Shown here in pieces: positions 8,706-18,557 of a stretch of 64,000 nt of DNA. This DNA comes from Laceyella sacchari (GTDB taxonomy: Bacteria; Bacillota; Bacilli; Thermoactinomycetales; Thermoactinomycetaceae). Under the pieces are notes generated by a model. That model did no database searches and was not told where the DNA came from. It saw only the letters and a program-made list of their open reading frames with translations. How positions within the stretch are numbered: position 1 is the first letter of the stretch; the number at the start of each line of letters is the position of its first letter. The position numbers and the translations under genes are program-made. The DNA lies in assembly GCF_004343255.1 (NCBI RefSeq), contig NZ_SMDD01000003.1, forward strand, positions 397,038-461,037, given 5' to 3'.

Positions 8706-9263
8706 TTACACTTTCGGCAACGTAATACCCGTTTGGCCTTGGTATTTTCCTTGTTTATGCCCATAAGAAACTTCGCACGCTTCATCGCTTTCCAAGAACA
8801 GGATTTGGCACAATCCTTCATTGGAATATATTTTCGCCGGCAGGGGAGTCGTGTTGGAGATCTCCAATGTCACATATCCCTCCCAGCCCGGTTCCAACGG
8901 GGTGACGTTGGTGATAATGCCGCAACGCGCGTAGGTGGATTTGCCAACGCAAATTGCCAGCACGTTTTCGGGAATGCGGAAATACTCCACCGACCGGGCC
9001 AAAGCAAACGAGTTCGGCGGAATAATACATACCTCTCCTTGAAAGTCCACGAAGGAATCGGAACTGATTTCTTTGGGATCAATCACCGAATTTAACGCAT
9101 TGTGGAAAATCTTGTACTCATTCGCCACCCTGAGGTCATATCCGTAACTGGACAAGCCGAAGCTGACGGCCTCCCCCTTTCCCACATTGCGATCGATAAA
9201 TGGTTCGATCATCTTCCGTTCTCTCGCCATCATCCGTATCCATTTATCCGATTTGATTGTCAT
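8706..9263 (-). CDS. dcd: dCTP deaminase
   Basis: A 185-residue trimeric-type dCTP deaminase of the dUTPase fold. Conserved blocks are SYGYDLRV near residue 40, the nucleotide-binding [10 protein letters not shown] (about 108-117), the catalytic-Glu block [19 protein letters not shown], and the C-terminal [12 protein letters not shown] lid. It converts dCTP to dUTP (some members go directly to dUMP), feeding thymidylate synthesis. A GAAGGAG site precedes the ATG. It sits upstream of comEC, where many Bacillales have comEB (dCMP deaminase), an unrelated enzyme with a similar metabolic outcome. Confidence 0.95.
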   Translation of the reverse strand: MTIKSDKWIRMMARERKMIEPFIDRNVGKGEAVSFGLSSYGYDLRVANEYKIFHNALNSVIDPKEISSDSFVDFQGEVCIIPPNSFALARSVEYFRIPENVLAICVGKSTYARCGIITNVTPLEPGWEGYVTLEISNTTPLPAKIYSNEGLCQILFLESDEACEVSYGHKQGKYQGQTGITLPKV

Positions 9264-9442
9264 TTTGGATAACTCCTTCTCTGCTGGATCGTTCTTTATT
9301 ATTGTACATAAATTAGGCGAAAAGAAAAGCGCCCCCTGTGTTAGGAGGCATTAGACTGCGGTCGAGGGCATGTGTGGGTAAAAACAGTGAACCTTTCCCC
9401 AGAAGCGACTTGTCACGCGTGAATATTTAGTTCCTGCGTGTG

Positions 9443-10603
9443 CTATCTCCCCACGGTTACCGACACGCTAAAAGACATCGCTTGTGCCAGGTCTTCAATC
9501 AGATCGTCGGCGCTTTCCAGACCGACCGACAACCGCAACAGTCCATCCGTAATCCCATGTTTTAACCGGACTTCCGGTGGCATGGAGGCATGGGACATCA
9601 GCGCCGGATAAGACAAAATCGATTCTACCGCACCTAGGCTGACCGCCACGATCGGCAATTTGACGCGTTGTAAAAATTGGCGCACCTTATCTCCATCGCC
9701 AAGATCAAAGGAGAGGACAGCCCCGTGCCCACTGGCTTGCGCGTCCTGTACAAAGTGGCCTTCATGCGACGGCAGGCCGGTATAATACACCCGCTCCACA
9801 TCGGGATGCTGTTGCAGCCACAAGGCCACTTTTTCCGCACTTCTTGTCGACAGTTCCATTCTCGCCTTCAACGTTTTGATCCCTCTCATCACCAGCCAAG
9901 CATCGTGAGCGCCTAGCACTGCGCCAAATGCGTTTTGCAGTTGCGCTAATGACTCCGCCAATTCTCGGTCTTTGACTGCAACCAATCCAGCGATCACATC
10001 GCTGTGGCCCCCGATGAATTTGGTCGCGCTGTGGATGACAATATCGGCCCCCAATTCCAATGGACGCTGATAATACGGGGTGAGGAAGGTATTGTCCACA
10101 ATCGTGAGGAGACCATGCGCTTGGGCGATGTTGACGACTCCCCGAAGATCGGTCACTTTCAACAGCGGGTTGGACGGCGTCTCAATATACAGCGCTCTGG
10201 TGTTAGGCTTGATCGCTTGCATCACCTGTTCCAAATCCGTCGTGTCCACGAAACTCGTCTCAATTCCCATCCGCTCAAATACGTTGGTCAACACGCGATA
10301 GGTGCCACCATATACATCCTGAGAAACCACCAGATGATCTCCGCGTGAGAAGAGGAGAAACACGGTGGAAATCGCCGCCATCCCGGAAGCAAACGCAAAT
10401 CCCCTACACCCGCCTTCCAGATGGGCGATCGTCGCTTCCAACGCCTGGCGGGTCGGATTTCCCGAACGGGCATAATCAAATTCTCCTGGTTGGTCGATTG
10501 AAAATTGGTGAAACGTGGAAGCTTGGTAGATCGGAATGCTCGACGCACCCGTAACTGAACAGATCTCATTCCCATTGTGCAACAACTTTGTGTCAAACCT
10601 CAT
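9443..10603 (-). CDS. metC: Cystathionine beta-lyase (MetC)
   Basis: A 386-residue PLP enzyme of the Cys/Met family. The PLP lysine lies in HSATKFIGGHSDV (about residues 190-202); PIYQASTFHQ and DYARSGNPTRQALE are hallmarks of the beta-lyase branch and match Bacillus MetC closely. It cleaves cystathionine to homocysteine, pyruvate and ammonia. It is the second gene of a metI-metC operon driven by a SAM riboswitch, 81 bp downstream of metI. Cystathionine gamma-lyase is the main alternative by fold, but the operon argues for methionine synthesis. Confidence 0.9.
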   Translation of the reverse strand: MRFDTKLLHNGNEICSVTGASSIPIYQASTFHQFSIDQPGEFDYARSGNPTRQALEATIAHLEGGCRGFAFASGMAAISTVFLLFSRGDHLVVSQDVYGGTYRVLTNVFERMGIETSFVDTTDLEQVMQAIKPNTRALYIETPSNPLLKVTDLRGVVNIAQAHGLLTIVDNTFLTPYYQRPLELGADIVIHSATKFIGGHSDVIAGLVAVKDRELAESLAQLQNAFGAVLGAHDAWLVMRGIKTLKARMELSTRSAEKVALWLQQHPDVERVYYTGLPSHEGHFVQDAQASGHGAVLSFDLGDGDKVRQFLQRVKLPIVAVSLGAVESILSYPALMSHASMPPEVRLKHGITDGLLRLSVGLESADDLIEDLAQAMSFSVSVTVGR

Positions 10604-10684
10604 CTCATCCTCATCCCTTTCTTTAACTTACCGCACTCGTTTGGCGGTGTGTAAAAGCTCCCGCAGCGGAACCGGATTTCGTGC

Positions 10685-11818
10685 TTACTCTTGCGGTAAG
10701 GCTTGTGCCAAATCGGCAATCAAGTCCTCTTGATGTTCAATCCCCACTGACAAGCGCAACAAGCGGTCACAGACACCTGTTTGCTCCCTGATTTCCACCG
10801 GAATGTCGGCATGGGTTTGCGTGGCCGGATAGGTAATCAAGCTTTCCACGCCCCCCAGGCTTTCCGCAAAAGTAATAATCTTCAAATTGTTGAGAACCGG
10901 ATGCACCCACTCTTTGCGCTTCAAGCGGAATGACAGCATCCCGCCGAACCCGTCCGCCTGCTCAGTGAGCAAGGTTTTGCTTCGAGAGTCCAGCGCGGGG
11001 TAATATACTGCGTCAACGGCCGGATGGCGCTCTAAATAAGCAGCAATCGCTTGGGCGTTGGCCTCATGTTGCCTCATGCGGAGCGCCAAGGTTTTCATCC
11101 CTCTGATCAACAACCAACAATCCAATGGAGATAACACCGCGCCAATCGCTTTCTGCAAAAAGGCGACCCGTTCCGTCAGTTCCTCACCCTTGGTCACGAT
11201 CAACCCGGCCAACACGTCATTGTGCCCACCCAGGTATTTGGTGGCGCTGTGAATAACGATATCCGCTCCCAACGTAAGGGGTCGATGTAAAAAAGGCGTC
11301 ATAAACGTATTGTCCACGATGGTGATCAGTCCTCGTTCCTTAGCCAGCCGGCAGACCGCGGCAACATCTGTCACACACATCAACGGATTGGTGGGCGACT
11401 CGATGAAGATCGCTTTGGTATTAGGCTGAATGAACCGCTCAATATCCGCCAAGTTCCGCATATCCACATAAGAAAAGGAACAACCGTACCGTGTCATCAC
11501 CTTCTCAAACAGCCGGTACGTTCCACCGTACAGATCCAACGAAACGATCAAGTGATCCCCCTGGCTAAACAAACCCATCAACGTGTGGATCGCTGCCATT
11601 CCCGAACTGCACGCAAATCCGCCGTCCCCCTCTTCCAATCGGGCGATACTTTCCTCTAGCACGTCTCGCGTCGGATTGGAAGCCCGTGAATAATCATATC
11701 CAGTGCTCACTCCGTCAACATGCTCATATGCCGTCGAAAAGTAGACCGGATAGTTCACTGCTCCTGTATTCCGTTCCTGTTTGTTCCCGATTTGCGCCAA
11801 CGCTGTTTCCATTCTCAT
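10685..11818 (-). CDS. metI: Cystathionine gamma-synthase / O-acetylhomoserine thiolyase (MetI)
   Basis: About 377 residues, the same PLP family as metC but more like Bacillus MetI: ETALAQIGNKQERNTGAVNY at the N-terminus, YDYSRASNPTRDVLE, the PLP lysine in HSATKYLGGHNDV, and ESLGGVESLITYPATQTHAD near the C-terminus. It condenses O-acylhomoserine with cysteine (or sulfide) to give cystathionine (or homocysteine). I set the start at 11818, where AAAGGAGAGG is correctly spaced; the longest ORF adds 12 residues. First gene after the SAM riboswitch. Confidence 0.9.
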   Translation of the reverse strand: MRMETALAQIGNKQERNTGAVNYPVYFSTAYEHVDGVSTGYDYSRASNPTRDVLEESIARLEEGDGGFACSSGMAAIHTLMGLFSQGDHLIVSLDLYGGTYRLFEKVMTRYGCSFSYVDMRNLADIERFIQPNTKAIFIESPTNPLMCVTDVAAVCRLAKERGLITIVDNTFMTPFLHRPLTLGADIVIHSATKYLGGHNDVLAGLIVTKGEELTERVAFLQKAIGAVLSPLDCWLLIRGMKTLALRMRQHEANAQAIAAYLERHPAVDAVYYPALDSRSKTLLTEQADGFGGMLSFRLKRKEWVHPVLNNLKIITFAESLGGVESLITYPATQTHADIPVEIREQTGVCDRLLRLSVGIEHQEDLIADLAQALPQE

Positions 11819-11856
11819 CGGTGTGTCCTCTCCTTTGATGCGGAAATTTGGCAAAC

Positions 11857-12026
11857 AAAAAACCCCTTCTCGACAAGAGAAGAGGTTTGCGCGCGCGGAC
11901 GGACCGTCTCCTCTTATCTCTCAGAACTTTTTGTTCTGCAGGATTTGGCACCTTCCGGTGATACCATCTCACCGAGGTTGCCGGGCTTCATCGGGCCAGT
12001 CCCTCCGCCGCTCTTGATAAGAGAAA
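11857..12026 (-). promoter_or_regulatory. SAM-I riboswitch with terminator controlling metI-metC
   Basis: On the minus strand the aptamer (about 11909-12026) begins CTCTTATCAAGAGCGG, continues with GGAGGGACTGGCCCGATGAA and GCCCGGCAACC, and closes with GAGAGATAAGAGG, the SAM-I (S-box) consensus. A terminator hairpin with AACCTCTTCTC and GAGAAGGGGTT followed by T6 occupies 11857-11888. High SAM should favour termination before metI. Confidence 0.96.
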
Positions 12027-12069
12027 CAATATGAATGTTTATTACGTTTGCATATTTAATGATAAGGTG

Positions 12070-12098
12070 ATTATACCCACTCCTTTTTTATCCGTCAA
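12070..12098 (-). promoter_or_regulatory. Sigma-A promoter of the metI-metC operon
   Basis: TTGACG (12093-12098) and a perfect TATAAT (12070-12075) are 17 bp apart on the minus strand, about 45 bp upstream of the SAM aptamer. Confidence 0.85.
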
Positions 12099-12139
12099 GT
12101 CTGTTATTTATGCGCAACAGTGAAATAGTATACATTTCA

Positions 12140-12168
12140 TTGATTTCGCGCACTTTATTACCTAAAAT
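12140..12168 (+). promoter_or_regulatory. Candidate promoter of rocD with adjacent inverted repeat
   Basis: TTGATT (12140-12145) and TAAAAT (12163-12168) are 17 bp apart, 40 bp before the rocD start. Directly upstream, TGAAAT and ATTTCA (12121-12139) form a 6-bp inverted repeat that could be an operator. No sigma-54 -24/-12 element was seen. Confidence 0.55.
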
Positions 12169-12207
12169 GATGTTAATTGGGTAAATTACAAGGGAGGTTC
12201 ATCATCC

Positions 12208-13401
12208 ATGTCCAAAAACCAAGCAGTGATTGAACTCACGGATAAATACGGAGCGAAAAACTACCATCCCCTGCCAATCGTCATCTCCAAAGCAGAAGGC
12301 GTGTGGGTGGAAGACGCCGATGGCAATCGTTACATGGATATGTTAAGTGCTTACTCTGCGCTCAACCATGGTCACCGTCATCCGCGACTCATCCAAGCGT
12401 TGAAGGATCAAGCAGACAAAGTGACGCTTACTTCCCGCGCCTTCCATAACGACCAATTGGGCACCTTTTATGAGAAAGTCGCTGAGCTGACCGGCAAAGA
12501 AATGGTTCTGCCCATGAACACGGGTGCGGAAGCTGTTGAGACGGCTATCAAAGCAGCTCGGCGCTGGGCTTACGATGTGAAAAAAGTAGCCGACAACCAA
12601 GCAGAAATCATCGTTTGTGAAGATAACTTCCATGGCCGCACCATCACCGCTGTTTCGCTGTCTTCCAACGAAGAATACCAACGTGGATTCGGTCCGCTCA
12701 CACCCGGCTTTAAAGTGATCCCTTATGGCGATTTGGAAGCGCTTAAAGCGGCTATCACCCCAAACACGGCTGCCTTCATGTTGGAGCCGATCCAAGGGGA
12801 AGCGGGAGTCATCGTTCCACCGGAGGGCTTCCTGCGCCAAGCCTTGGAAATCTGTAAAGAACACAATGTCCTCTTCATCGCCGATGAAGTACAAACCGGT
12901 TTCGGGCGGACAGGCCAGCTCTTCGCCTGCGATTGGGAAGGCGTGAAGCCGGACATGTACATTATGGGTAAAGCATTGGGCGGCGGAGTTATGCCGATTT
13001 CCGCAGTCGCTGCTGACAGAGAAATCTTGGGCGTCTTCGATCCGGGTTCGCACGGCTCCACTTTCGGCGGCAACCCACTCGCTTGTGCTGTGTCCATCGC
13101 CGCCCTCGATGTTCTGGTGGAAGATGATCTCACCACCCGTTCTCGTGAGTTGGGTGAATACTTCATCACCGAATTGAAGAAAATCGAAAACCCGATTATC
13201 AAAGAAGTACGCGGTAAGGGCCTCTTCATCGGTATGGAACTGTATGAGAAAGCACGTCCATACTGTGAAGCACTGATGAAAGAAGGGTTGCTCTGCAAAG
13301 AAACCCACGACAACACCATCCGTTTTGCGCCTCCGCTCACCATCACGAAAGAAGAGTTGGATCTCTCGCTGGAAAAAGTGCGCAAAATCATGTCCAAATA
13401 A
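12208..13401 (+). CDS. rocD: Ornithine--oxo-acid aminotransferase
   Basis: A 397-residue class III PLP aminotransferase. It begins with the ornithine-aminotransferase block [36 protein letters not shown] binds the cofactor phosphate; [14 protein letters not shown] holds the PLP-contacting Asp; the PLP lysine lies in [15 protein letters not shown] (about residue 255). It converts ornithine and 2-oxoglutarate to glutamate semialdehyde and glutamate, linking arginine catabolism and proline. It stands alone, unlike rocDEF of B. subtilis. GGGAGG precedes the ATG. Confidence 0.95.
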   Translation: MSKNQAVIELTDKYGAKNYHPLPIVISKAEGVWVEDADGNRYMDMLSAYSALNHGHRHPRLIQALKDQADKVTLTSRAFHNDQLGTFYEKVAELTGKEMVLPMNTGAEAVETAIKAARRWAYDVKKVADNQAEIIVCEDNFHGRTITAVSLSSNEEYQRGFGPLTPGFKVIPYGDLEALKAAITPNTAAFMLEPIQGEAGVIVPPEGFLRQALEICKEHNVLFIADEVQTGFGRTGQLFACDWEGVKPDMYIMGKALGGGVMPISAVAADREILGVFDPGSHGSTFGGNPLACAVSIAALDVLVEDDLTTRSRELGEYFITELKKIENPIIKEVRGKGLFIGMELYEKARPYCEALMKEGLLCKETHDNTIRFAPPLTITKEELDLSLEKVRKIMSK

Positions 13402-13415
13402 GCGCGTTACTTATT

Positions 13416-13446
13416 AAGCGATCCAGTTTGTCTGGATCGCTTTTTC
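13416..13446. terminator. Bidirectional terminator between rocD and comEA
   Basis: AAGCGATCCAG and CTGGATCGCTT with a short loop are followed by T5; the genes on either side converge here. Confidence 0.88.
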
Positions 13447-13448
13447 CT

Positions 13449-14081
13449 TTAATGCACTGTGATCTGTTCGCGAAATTTCTCCACTGTCTTCGCGCCGATG
13501 CCGGGCACCTGCGCGATGTCTTCCACCGATTGAAACGGCCCGTGTTCTTCGCGGTAGCGGACGATAGCTTCCGCTTTGCTGGGACCGATTCCGTTTAGCT
13601 TGTCCAACTCTTCTACCGTCGCGGTGTTCACATTGATCTTCCCGCTGGCATCTGCGGAGTCTGCCTTCGCCATTTCCATAAACGGTGTCCCCTGCTCCCC
13701 TTGTTTAGGAATGTATAACACCATCCCATCCCGGAGCGGCTCAGCTAAATTTACCCGTCCCAAATCAGCCTCGTCTCGCGCCCCACCAGCGCGCTCCAGC
13801 GCCTCATACACTCTCGCCTCCGTACTAAAATGATAAATGCCTGGCTTATGCACTGCTCCTTTCACATCGATGATGATCACATTCTTACTCACTTGCTTGC
13901 TCATGTTTGCCGCAGGTCTTTCGGTCACGGGCGGATTGCCCTGAACAGGGTATTCCATCCATTCCTGCCTGTCAGGACGCTCTTCCTGTCCAAACAGCCA
14001 GACTGCCCCCACCGTCAACACAACCCCCGCCAACGCAATCGCCAAGCCCTTCTCCCTCGGTGTCCAACCCCAGTAAACCAT
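13449..14081 (-). CDS. comEA: Competence DNA receptor ComEA
   Basis: About 210 residues. One N-terminal membrane anchor (about 12-30), an SLBB-type domain (IIIDVKGAVHKPGIYHF ... GMVLYIPK), and a C-terminal helix-hairpin-helix pair (KINVNTATVEELDKLNGIGP and EDIAQVPGIGAKTVEKF) that binds DNA. It gathers double-stranded DNA at the surface and passes it to ComEC. I prefer the ATG at 14081 (GAAGGCG before it, size like B. subtilis ComEA); the longest ORF adds 22 residues. Here comEA is separated from comEC by the rocD and met genes, whereas they form one operon in B. subtilis. Confidence 0.93.
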   Translation of the reverse strand: MVYWGWTPREKGLAIALAGVVLTVGAVWLFGQEERPDRQEWMEYPVQGNPPVTERPAANMSKQVSKNVIIIDVKGAVHKPGIYHFSTEARVYEALERAGGARDEADLGRVNLAEPLRDGMVLYIPKQGEQGTPFMEMAKADSADASGKINVNTATVEELDKLNGIGPSKAEAIVRYREEHGPFQSVEDIAQVPGIGAKTVEKFREQITVH

Positions 14082-14239
14082 CGCCTTCACGCTCCGACAT
14101 TTTTTTCCAATTACCCACACTATACCTGTTTCTCTCCATTTGCACAATAGGGCTGATACCCCACTGTGTGCTGCCAGAACGACAAAAGACTCCGCCCCCT
14201 TATACCGGGAACGGAGCCTCTTATTTGGCTACATCCGCC

Positions 14240-16708
14240 TTAATTTGCTACGATATTTACCAGTTTACCAGGCACCACAATCACTTTGCGTACCGTTTTT
14301 CCCTCGATCAACGCTTGGATGCGCTCGGTTTCCAACGCCTGCTTTTCTACTTCCTCTCGGCTGGCATCGGTTGCAACGACTAACTTGTCCCGCACCTTGC
14401 CATTGATCTGCACAGCGATTTCCACCTCGTCCAACACCAAGGCCCGTTCATCGTAGGTGGGCCAGTTTACGCGGTGCACGCTGCCTTCTTTCCCCATCGA
14501 CTGCCACAGTTCTTCTGTCACGTGCGGTACGAACGGAGCCAGCAAGACCACCAGTGTTTCCAGCGCTTCCTTCAGCACTGCGCGGTCAGCATGCTCGGGA
14601 TAGGCATACAGCCCATTGACCAATTCCATGATCGCACTGATCGCAGTATTGAAATGGCTACGCTCCCCGATCTCGCTAGTCACTTTTTTGATGGTTTGAT
14701 GCATCAGGCGGCGCAGTTCTTTTGCTTCGCCGCTTTGCGGTTCGCCCTGCACAGGGATATCTTGCGCAAACAGCGCTTCATGCTGGGCGATCAGCCGCCA
14801 CACGCGGTTGATGAACCGATAGCTGCCTTCCACACCGGAATCGCTCCATTCCAAATCGCGATCAGGCGGAGCCGCGAACAGGATGAAGAGCCGAGCCGTG
14901 TCCGCACCGTATTTCTCGATGATTTCCAGCGGGCTCACCACATTGCCTTTAGATTTAGACATTTTGAATCCGTCTTTCAACACCATGCCTTGTGTCAACA
15001 AGCTTTTGAACGGTTCGTCCACTGGCACCAAGCCCGCATCGTAGAGAACCTTGGTGAAGAAGCGGGAGTAGAGCAAGTGCAATACCGCATGTTCAATACC
15101 ACCGATGTACTCATCCACCGGCAACCATTTGGCCGCGTTTTCCGGCGTAAATGGCTCATCTTCATTTTGCGCGTCCGTGTAACGCATGAAATACCAGGAA
15201 GAATCGATAAACGTATCCATCGTATCTGTTTCACGGCGCGCTTTGTTGCCGCAACGCGGACACGTTGTCTGCACAAAAGTGTCCGAAGTGGTCAGCGGGT
15301 TGCGCTTTCCATCAAACACCACATCTTCCGGCAACATAACCGGCAATTGCTCTTTGGGCACCGGCACCGCTCCGCACGAGTCACAGTAAATCATCGGAAT
15401 GGGCGTGCCCCAATACCGTTGACGGGAGATGAGCCAATCACGCAAACGGTATGTCGTCGTCCAACCGCCTTGCTTCCGCTCTTCCAGGAACTTGGCGATC
15501 TCCTTCACCGCTTGGCGGTTAGGCATCCCGTCAAAGTCTCCTGAACCGGTCAGTACCCCGTCTTCGGTATACGCTTCCGTCAACGGCTCTGGCAACGGTT
15601 CCCCTGCCGCTGGTTGAATCACCACTTTGATGGGCAATCCGTATTTGGACGCAAATTGGAAATCGCGCTCATCATGCGCAGGCACTCCCATCACGGCGCC
15701 CGTGCCGTAATCCATCAGGACATAATTGGCCACCCAGATCGGTACTTTTTCTCCCGTAAGCGGATGCTTGGCGTATGCACCAGTAAACAAGCCCACTTTT
15801 TCTGCCTCGGTGGAAGTTCGCTCGATCTCAGATTGTTTTTTCATCTGTTCGATGAAAGCGAGCACATCTGCTTCCGTTTCTTTGCCTTTCACCAAACGAG
15901 GCACCAAGGGATGTTCAGGCGCCACCACCATGTAAGTCACCCCAAACAGGGTGTCAGGCCGGGTGGTGAAGACGGTCACCGACTCATCGTCACATTCGGG
16001 CACCGTAAATGTGACATGCGCTCCCTCACTCTTGCCGATCCAATTGCGCTGCATCGCCCGCACCTTGTCAGGCCAGTCCGGCAGGCGGTCCAACCCTTCC
16101 AGCAGACGTTCCGCATAGTCAGTGATGCGTAAGAACCATTGTTCCAACTCTTTTTTGGTCACTTCTGAATCACAACGCCAGCATTTGCCGTCTTCCACCT
16201 GTTCATTGGCCAATACCGTGTTGCAGTCGGGGCACCAATTGACGAAGGCCTTCTTGCGGTAAGCCAATCCCCGCTCATAGAACAGCAAAAACAGCCATTG
16301 GGTAAACTTATAATACTCAGGCAAACAAGTACCAATATAACGGTCCCAGTCATAGGAAGCACCGATCAGCGCTTGCTCTTTGCGAATGCGCTCCATGTTG
16401 GACAAGGTCCACTCTCTGGGATTGATGCCGCGATTGATCGCCGCATTTTCCGCAGGCAAGCCGAACGCGTCCGCCCCCATCGGATGCAAGACGCGGTAGC
16501 CGTTCATGCGCCGGAACCGGGCCACCACATCACCGATGGAATAAACCCGCATATGCCCCATATGCAATCCTTCACCGGAAGGGTAAGGAAATTGCTCCAA
16601 TGCGTAATACTTGGGTTTGCTCTCATCTTCATCCGTTTGATGCAGGCGCGCTTCCTGCCACGCCTGTTGCCATTTGCGCTCAATTTCTTTTGGCGTATAC
16701 TCTCTCAT
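14240..16708 (-). CDS. leuS: Leucine--tRNA ligase
   Basis: An 822-residue class I synthetase. The HIGH motif is in [18 protein letters not shown], the zinc-type region in [15 protein letters not shown] with CWRCDS, an editing (CP1) domain follows at about 220-400 with [20 protein letters not shown], and the KMSKS loop is in [12 protein letters not shown]. The C-terminal anticodon and extension domains are complete. It charges tRNA-Leu. The gene is transcribed from its own promoter through a Leu T-box and lies between comEA and rsfS. Confidence 0.97.
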   Translation of the reverse strand: MREYTPKEIERKWQQAWQEARLHQTDEDESKPKYYALEQFPYPSGEGLHMGHMRVYSIGDVVARFRRMNGYRVLHPMGADAFGLPAENAAINRGINPREWTLSNMERIRKEQALIGASYDWDRYIGTCLPEYYKFTQWLFLLFYERGLAYRKKAFVNWCPDCNTVLANEQVEDGKCWRCDSEVTKKELEQWFLRITDYAERLLEGLDRLPDWPDKVRAMQRNWIGKSEGAHVTFTVPECDDESVTVFTTRPDTLFGVTYMVVAPEHPLVPRLVKGKETEADVLAFIEQMKKQSEIERTSTEAEKVGLFTGAYAKHPLTGEKVPIWVANYVLMDYGTGAVMGVPAHDERDFQFASKYGLPIKVVIQPAAGEPLPEPLTEAYTEDGVLTGSGDFDGMPNRQAVKEIAKFLEERKQGGWTTTYRLRDWLISRQRYWGTPIPMIYCDSCGAVPVPKEQLPVMLPEDVVFDGKRNPLTTSDTFVQTTCPRCGNKARRETDTMDTFIDSSWYFMRYTDAQNEDEPFTPENAAKWLPVDEYIGGIEHAVLHLLYSRFFTKVLYDAGLVPVDEPFKSLLTQGMVLKDGFKMSKSKGNVVSPLEIIEKYGADTARLFILFAAPPDRDLEWSDSGVEGSYRFINRVWRLIAQHEALFAQDIPVQGEPQSGEAKELRRLMHQTIKKVTSEIGERSHFNTAISAIMELVNGLYAYPEHADRAVLKEALETLVVLLAPFVPHVTEELWQSMGKEGSVHRVNWPTYDERALVLDEVEIAVQINGKVRDKLVVATDASREEVEKQALETERIQALIEGKTVRKVIVVPGKLVNIVAN

Positions 16709-16737
16709 GACCTGTACGCTCCTGTCCTAAAAAAGTT

Positions 16738-17000
16738 AAAAACCTCCCGCCCCTAGTCTCAGCTAGGGACGAGAGGTTGAATAACCAATTCCCGCGGTAC
16801 CACCCTAATTAGCACCAATCAAGTACTCACTCAAAATCCGGTAACGGGGATGAATCGCTGAAGGGTACTAAAAGTTCGTTCCCCTCCAGGGCGATAAGGC
16901 GAGTTCGTCCACTGCCTCAGATTGACTTGCACCAACCGTCAACTCTCTGTGCTGAGCCAAGCGGAGTACTACTCCTTATCATAGCTGTGAAATCATATGT
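16738..17000 (-). promoter_or_regulatory. T-box riboswitch controlling leuS (Leu, CUC specifier)
   Basis: The T-box core GGGTGGTACCGCG lies at 16793-16805 (minus strand), Stem I has the AGAGAGTTGACGG and GTGCAAGTCAATCT arms, and GAA-CTC-GCC places the Leu codon CUC at 16901-16903. The terminator hairpin with AACCTCTCGTCCCTAG and its partner ending in GGGAGGTT plus T5 is at 16738-16776. Confidence 0.95.
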
Positions 17001-17008
17001 TTTTCATC

Positions 17009-17038
17009 ATTATATGCAAAGGGGAAAATCAGTGTCAA
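17009..17038 (-). promoter_or_regulatory. Sigma-A promoter of leuS
   Basis: Perfect TTGACA (17033-17038) and perfect TATAAT (17009-17014) are 18 bp apart on the minus strand. The -35 box almost touches the rsfS stop codon at 17043. Confidence 0.88.
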
Positions 17039-17042
17039 CGCT

Positions 17043-17384
17043 TTATTGCACTTTCACTTGCTGAGCGTCGCCCCACAGTCGTTCCAAACCGTAAAATTCA
17101 CGCTCATCTTTGTGGAAAACATGCACAACCACATCCCCGAGGTCAATAAGAACCCAGCGAGCATCCTGATATCCTTCGATTCCTTTGAGTGGTAGGTTGA
17201 GTTCGACGATCTTCTCTTTGATGCCGGTCACAATCGCTTGTACCTGCGTTTGGGAATTCCCGTGGCAGATGACGAAATAATCGGCAAATCCCGATATCCC
17301 GCGAATGTCAAGAACCGTCACATCTTGAGCTTTTTTCTCCTCGGCAGCGGTGGCCGCCAATTGTGCGATTTCCACTACGTTCAA
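17043..17384 (-). CDS. rsfS: Ribosomal silencing factor RsfS
   Basis: A 113-residue RsfS/YbeB/iojap protein. DVTVLDIRGISGFADYFVIC and GYQDARWVLIDLGDVVVHVF are the family blocks. It binds uL14 on the 50S subunit and blocks subunit joining when nutrients are short. Translation starts at TTG (17382-17384), with GGGAGG upstream. The start overlaps the yqeK stop as TTGA, indicating translational coupling. Last gene of the yqeG-to-rsfS operon; yqeM, which follows in B. subtilis, is absent. Confidence 0.95.
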   Translation of the reverse strand: MNVVEIAQLAATAAEEKKAQDVTVLDIRGISGFADYFVICHGNSQTQVQAIVTGIKEKIVELNLPLKGIEGYQDARWVLIDLGDVVVHVFHKDEREFYGLERLWGDAQQVKVQ

Positions 17385-17977
17385 AAAAATTCCTCCCTTG
17401 ATTCCGTTTGCATTTGCGCCACTTGGTCCAACAACCAGTTGCGGGCCAACAGCGTTGGTGGGTACACTTTTTGCTTCCTCTGAATCAAGAATTGGATCGT
17501 GTTTTCCAGCGCTTTTAGCAATGCTTGATCCAAGTTTGTTTCCGCCAGCAATCGCACTTCGTCCAATCCCGGAAATTGGCGCGCCGGTTCAATATAGTCG
17601 GCTAGCCAAATCACTTTTTCGAGCTGGGACATGCCCTCGCGCCCCGACGTGTGGTACTGGATTGCATGAAGCACATCGGGATCGGTTATGCCAAATTGAT
17701 CGCGGGCTACGATGGCAGCGACAGGACCATGCCACAATTCTTTGTTGTATTGGAGCAGATCCTTCGGCAAATCCGATTGCCGAATCCGTTCGGCCAGCAC
17801 GGTGTCGGGCCAGAACTTACAATAATCATGCAGAATGCTTGCGACGGTTACGGGATGAGGGTTCATGCCCAGCCGGTCTGCCAGCTGCAGAGCGGTATCT
17901 TTCACCCTGAGGGTGTGTTCCCACCGTGAGATCGGCATCTGTTCTTTTGTAGCTTGCAATAAAATCTCAAGATCCAT
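17381..17977 (-). CDS. yqeK: HD-domain nucleotide hydrolase YqeK (symmetrical Ap4A hydrolase)
   Basis: About 198 residues with an HD-superfamily core: RWEHTLRV (first His), SILHDYCKFW (His-Asp), ELWHGPVAA and IQYHTSGREGMSQLEKVIWL, then a WLADYIEPAR Asp. YqeK proteins symmetrically cleave diadenosine tetraphosphate to two ADP using iron. The ATG at 17977 is placed about 10 bases after GAAGGAG; an ATG three codons upstream is too close to it. It overlaps nadD by 11 bp. Confidence 0.93.
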   Translation of the reverse strand: MDLEILLQATKEQMPISRWEHTLRVKDTALQLADRLGMNPHPVTVASILHDYCKFWPDTVLAERIRQSDLPKDLLQYNKELWHGPVAAIVARDQFGITDPDVLHAIQYHTSGREGMSQLEKVIWLADYIEPARQFPGLDEVRLLAETNLDQALLKALENTIQFLIQRKQKVYPPTLLARNWLLDQVAQMQTESREEFF

Positions 17978-18551
17978 ACAACCCATGCTCCTTCATATAC
18001 TGGTAAACGGCATCCGGAACAAGGTAACGCGCTGATTTCCCTTGACTGAGACGCTGGCGGATCATGGTGGAGGAAATGTTCGTCAGCGTCGGGTCCGGTA
18101 TCCAATGAAGGCGATTTTTCACGTAAACCGGCAAGCTTTCCACCTCCACGCCCGGCCTTCCCAAACCAATGACTTGGACAGATTGCAGGATTTCCTTTAT
18201 TTTATACCAATTGGGCAAATCTTTCACCATGTCCGCCCCGACCAAGAGGTAAAACTGGGCATCTGGATGTGCTTCCGACAACATCCGCACCGTGTCATGC
18301 GTATAGGAAGGACCTTTCCGCTCCAGTTCCATTGTAGACAGTTGAAAGCAAGGATGGTGTTGGATCGCCAAACGAACCATGTTGACCCTGTGGTTACTGG
18401 CCGAGATCCGTTTGTCCAATTTGTGCGGCGGTTCCGCCGCGGGGATAAACCAAACCTGATCCAATGCGGCAACCTCGCGCGCCTGTTCCGCCAAGATGAG
18501 ATGACCCAGATGAATTGGGTCAAAGGTCCCGCCAAATATCCCTACTCTCAT
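17967..18551 (-). CDS. nadD: Nicotinate-nucleotide adenylyltransferase
   Basis: A 194-residue nucleotidyltransferase. The first line, VGIFGGTFDPIHLGHLILAE, contains the GxFxPxHxGH active-site motif; the C-terminal NISSTMIRQRLSQGKS block is the second ATP-binding motif (ISSTxIR). It makes deamido-NAD from nicotinate mononucleotide and ATP. The B. subtilis order aroE-yqeI-nadD is shortened here: the small RNA-binding gene yqeI (yhbY) is missing and only six bases separate aroE from nadD. Confidence 0.96.
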   Translation of the reverse strand: MRVGIFGGTFDPIHLGHLILAEQAREVAALDQVWFIPAAEPPHKLDKRISASNHRVNMVRLAIQHHPCFQLSTMELERKGPSYTHDTVRMLSEAHPDAQFYLLVGADMVKDLPNWYKIKEILQSVQVIGLGRPGVEVESLPVYVKNRLHWIPDPTLTNISSTMIRQRLSQGKSARYLVPDAVYQYMKEHGLYGS

Positions 18552-18557
18552 GATGAT

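Noticed and set aside
12343-13308. 321-codon minus-strand ORF antisense to rocD
   Set aside because: rocD on the other strand is a full-length, well conserved enzyme; the antisense frame has no recognisable motif.
14474-15544. 356-codon plus-strand ORF antisense to leuS
   Set aside because: Shadow of the leuS coding frame; composition is typical of antisense translation of GC-biased third positions.
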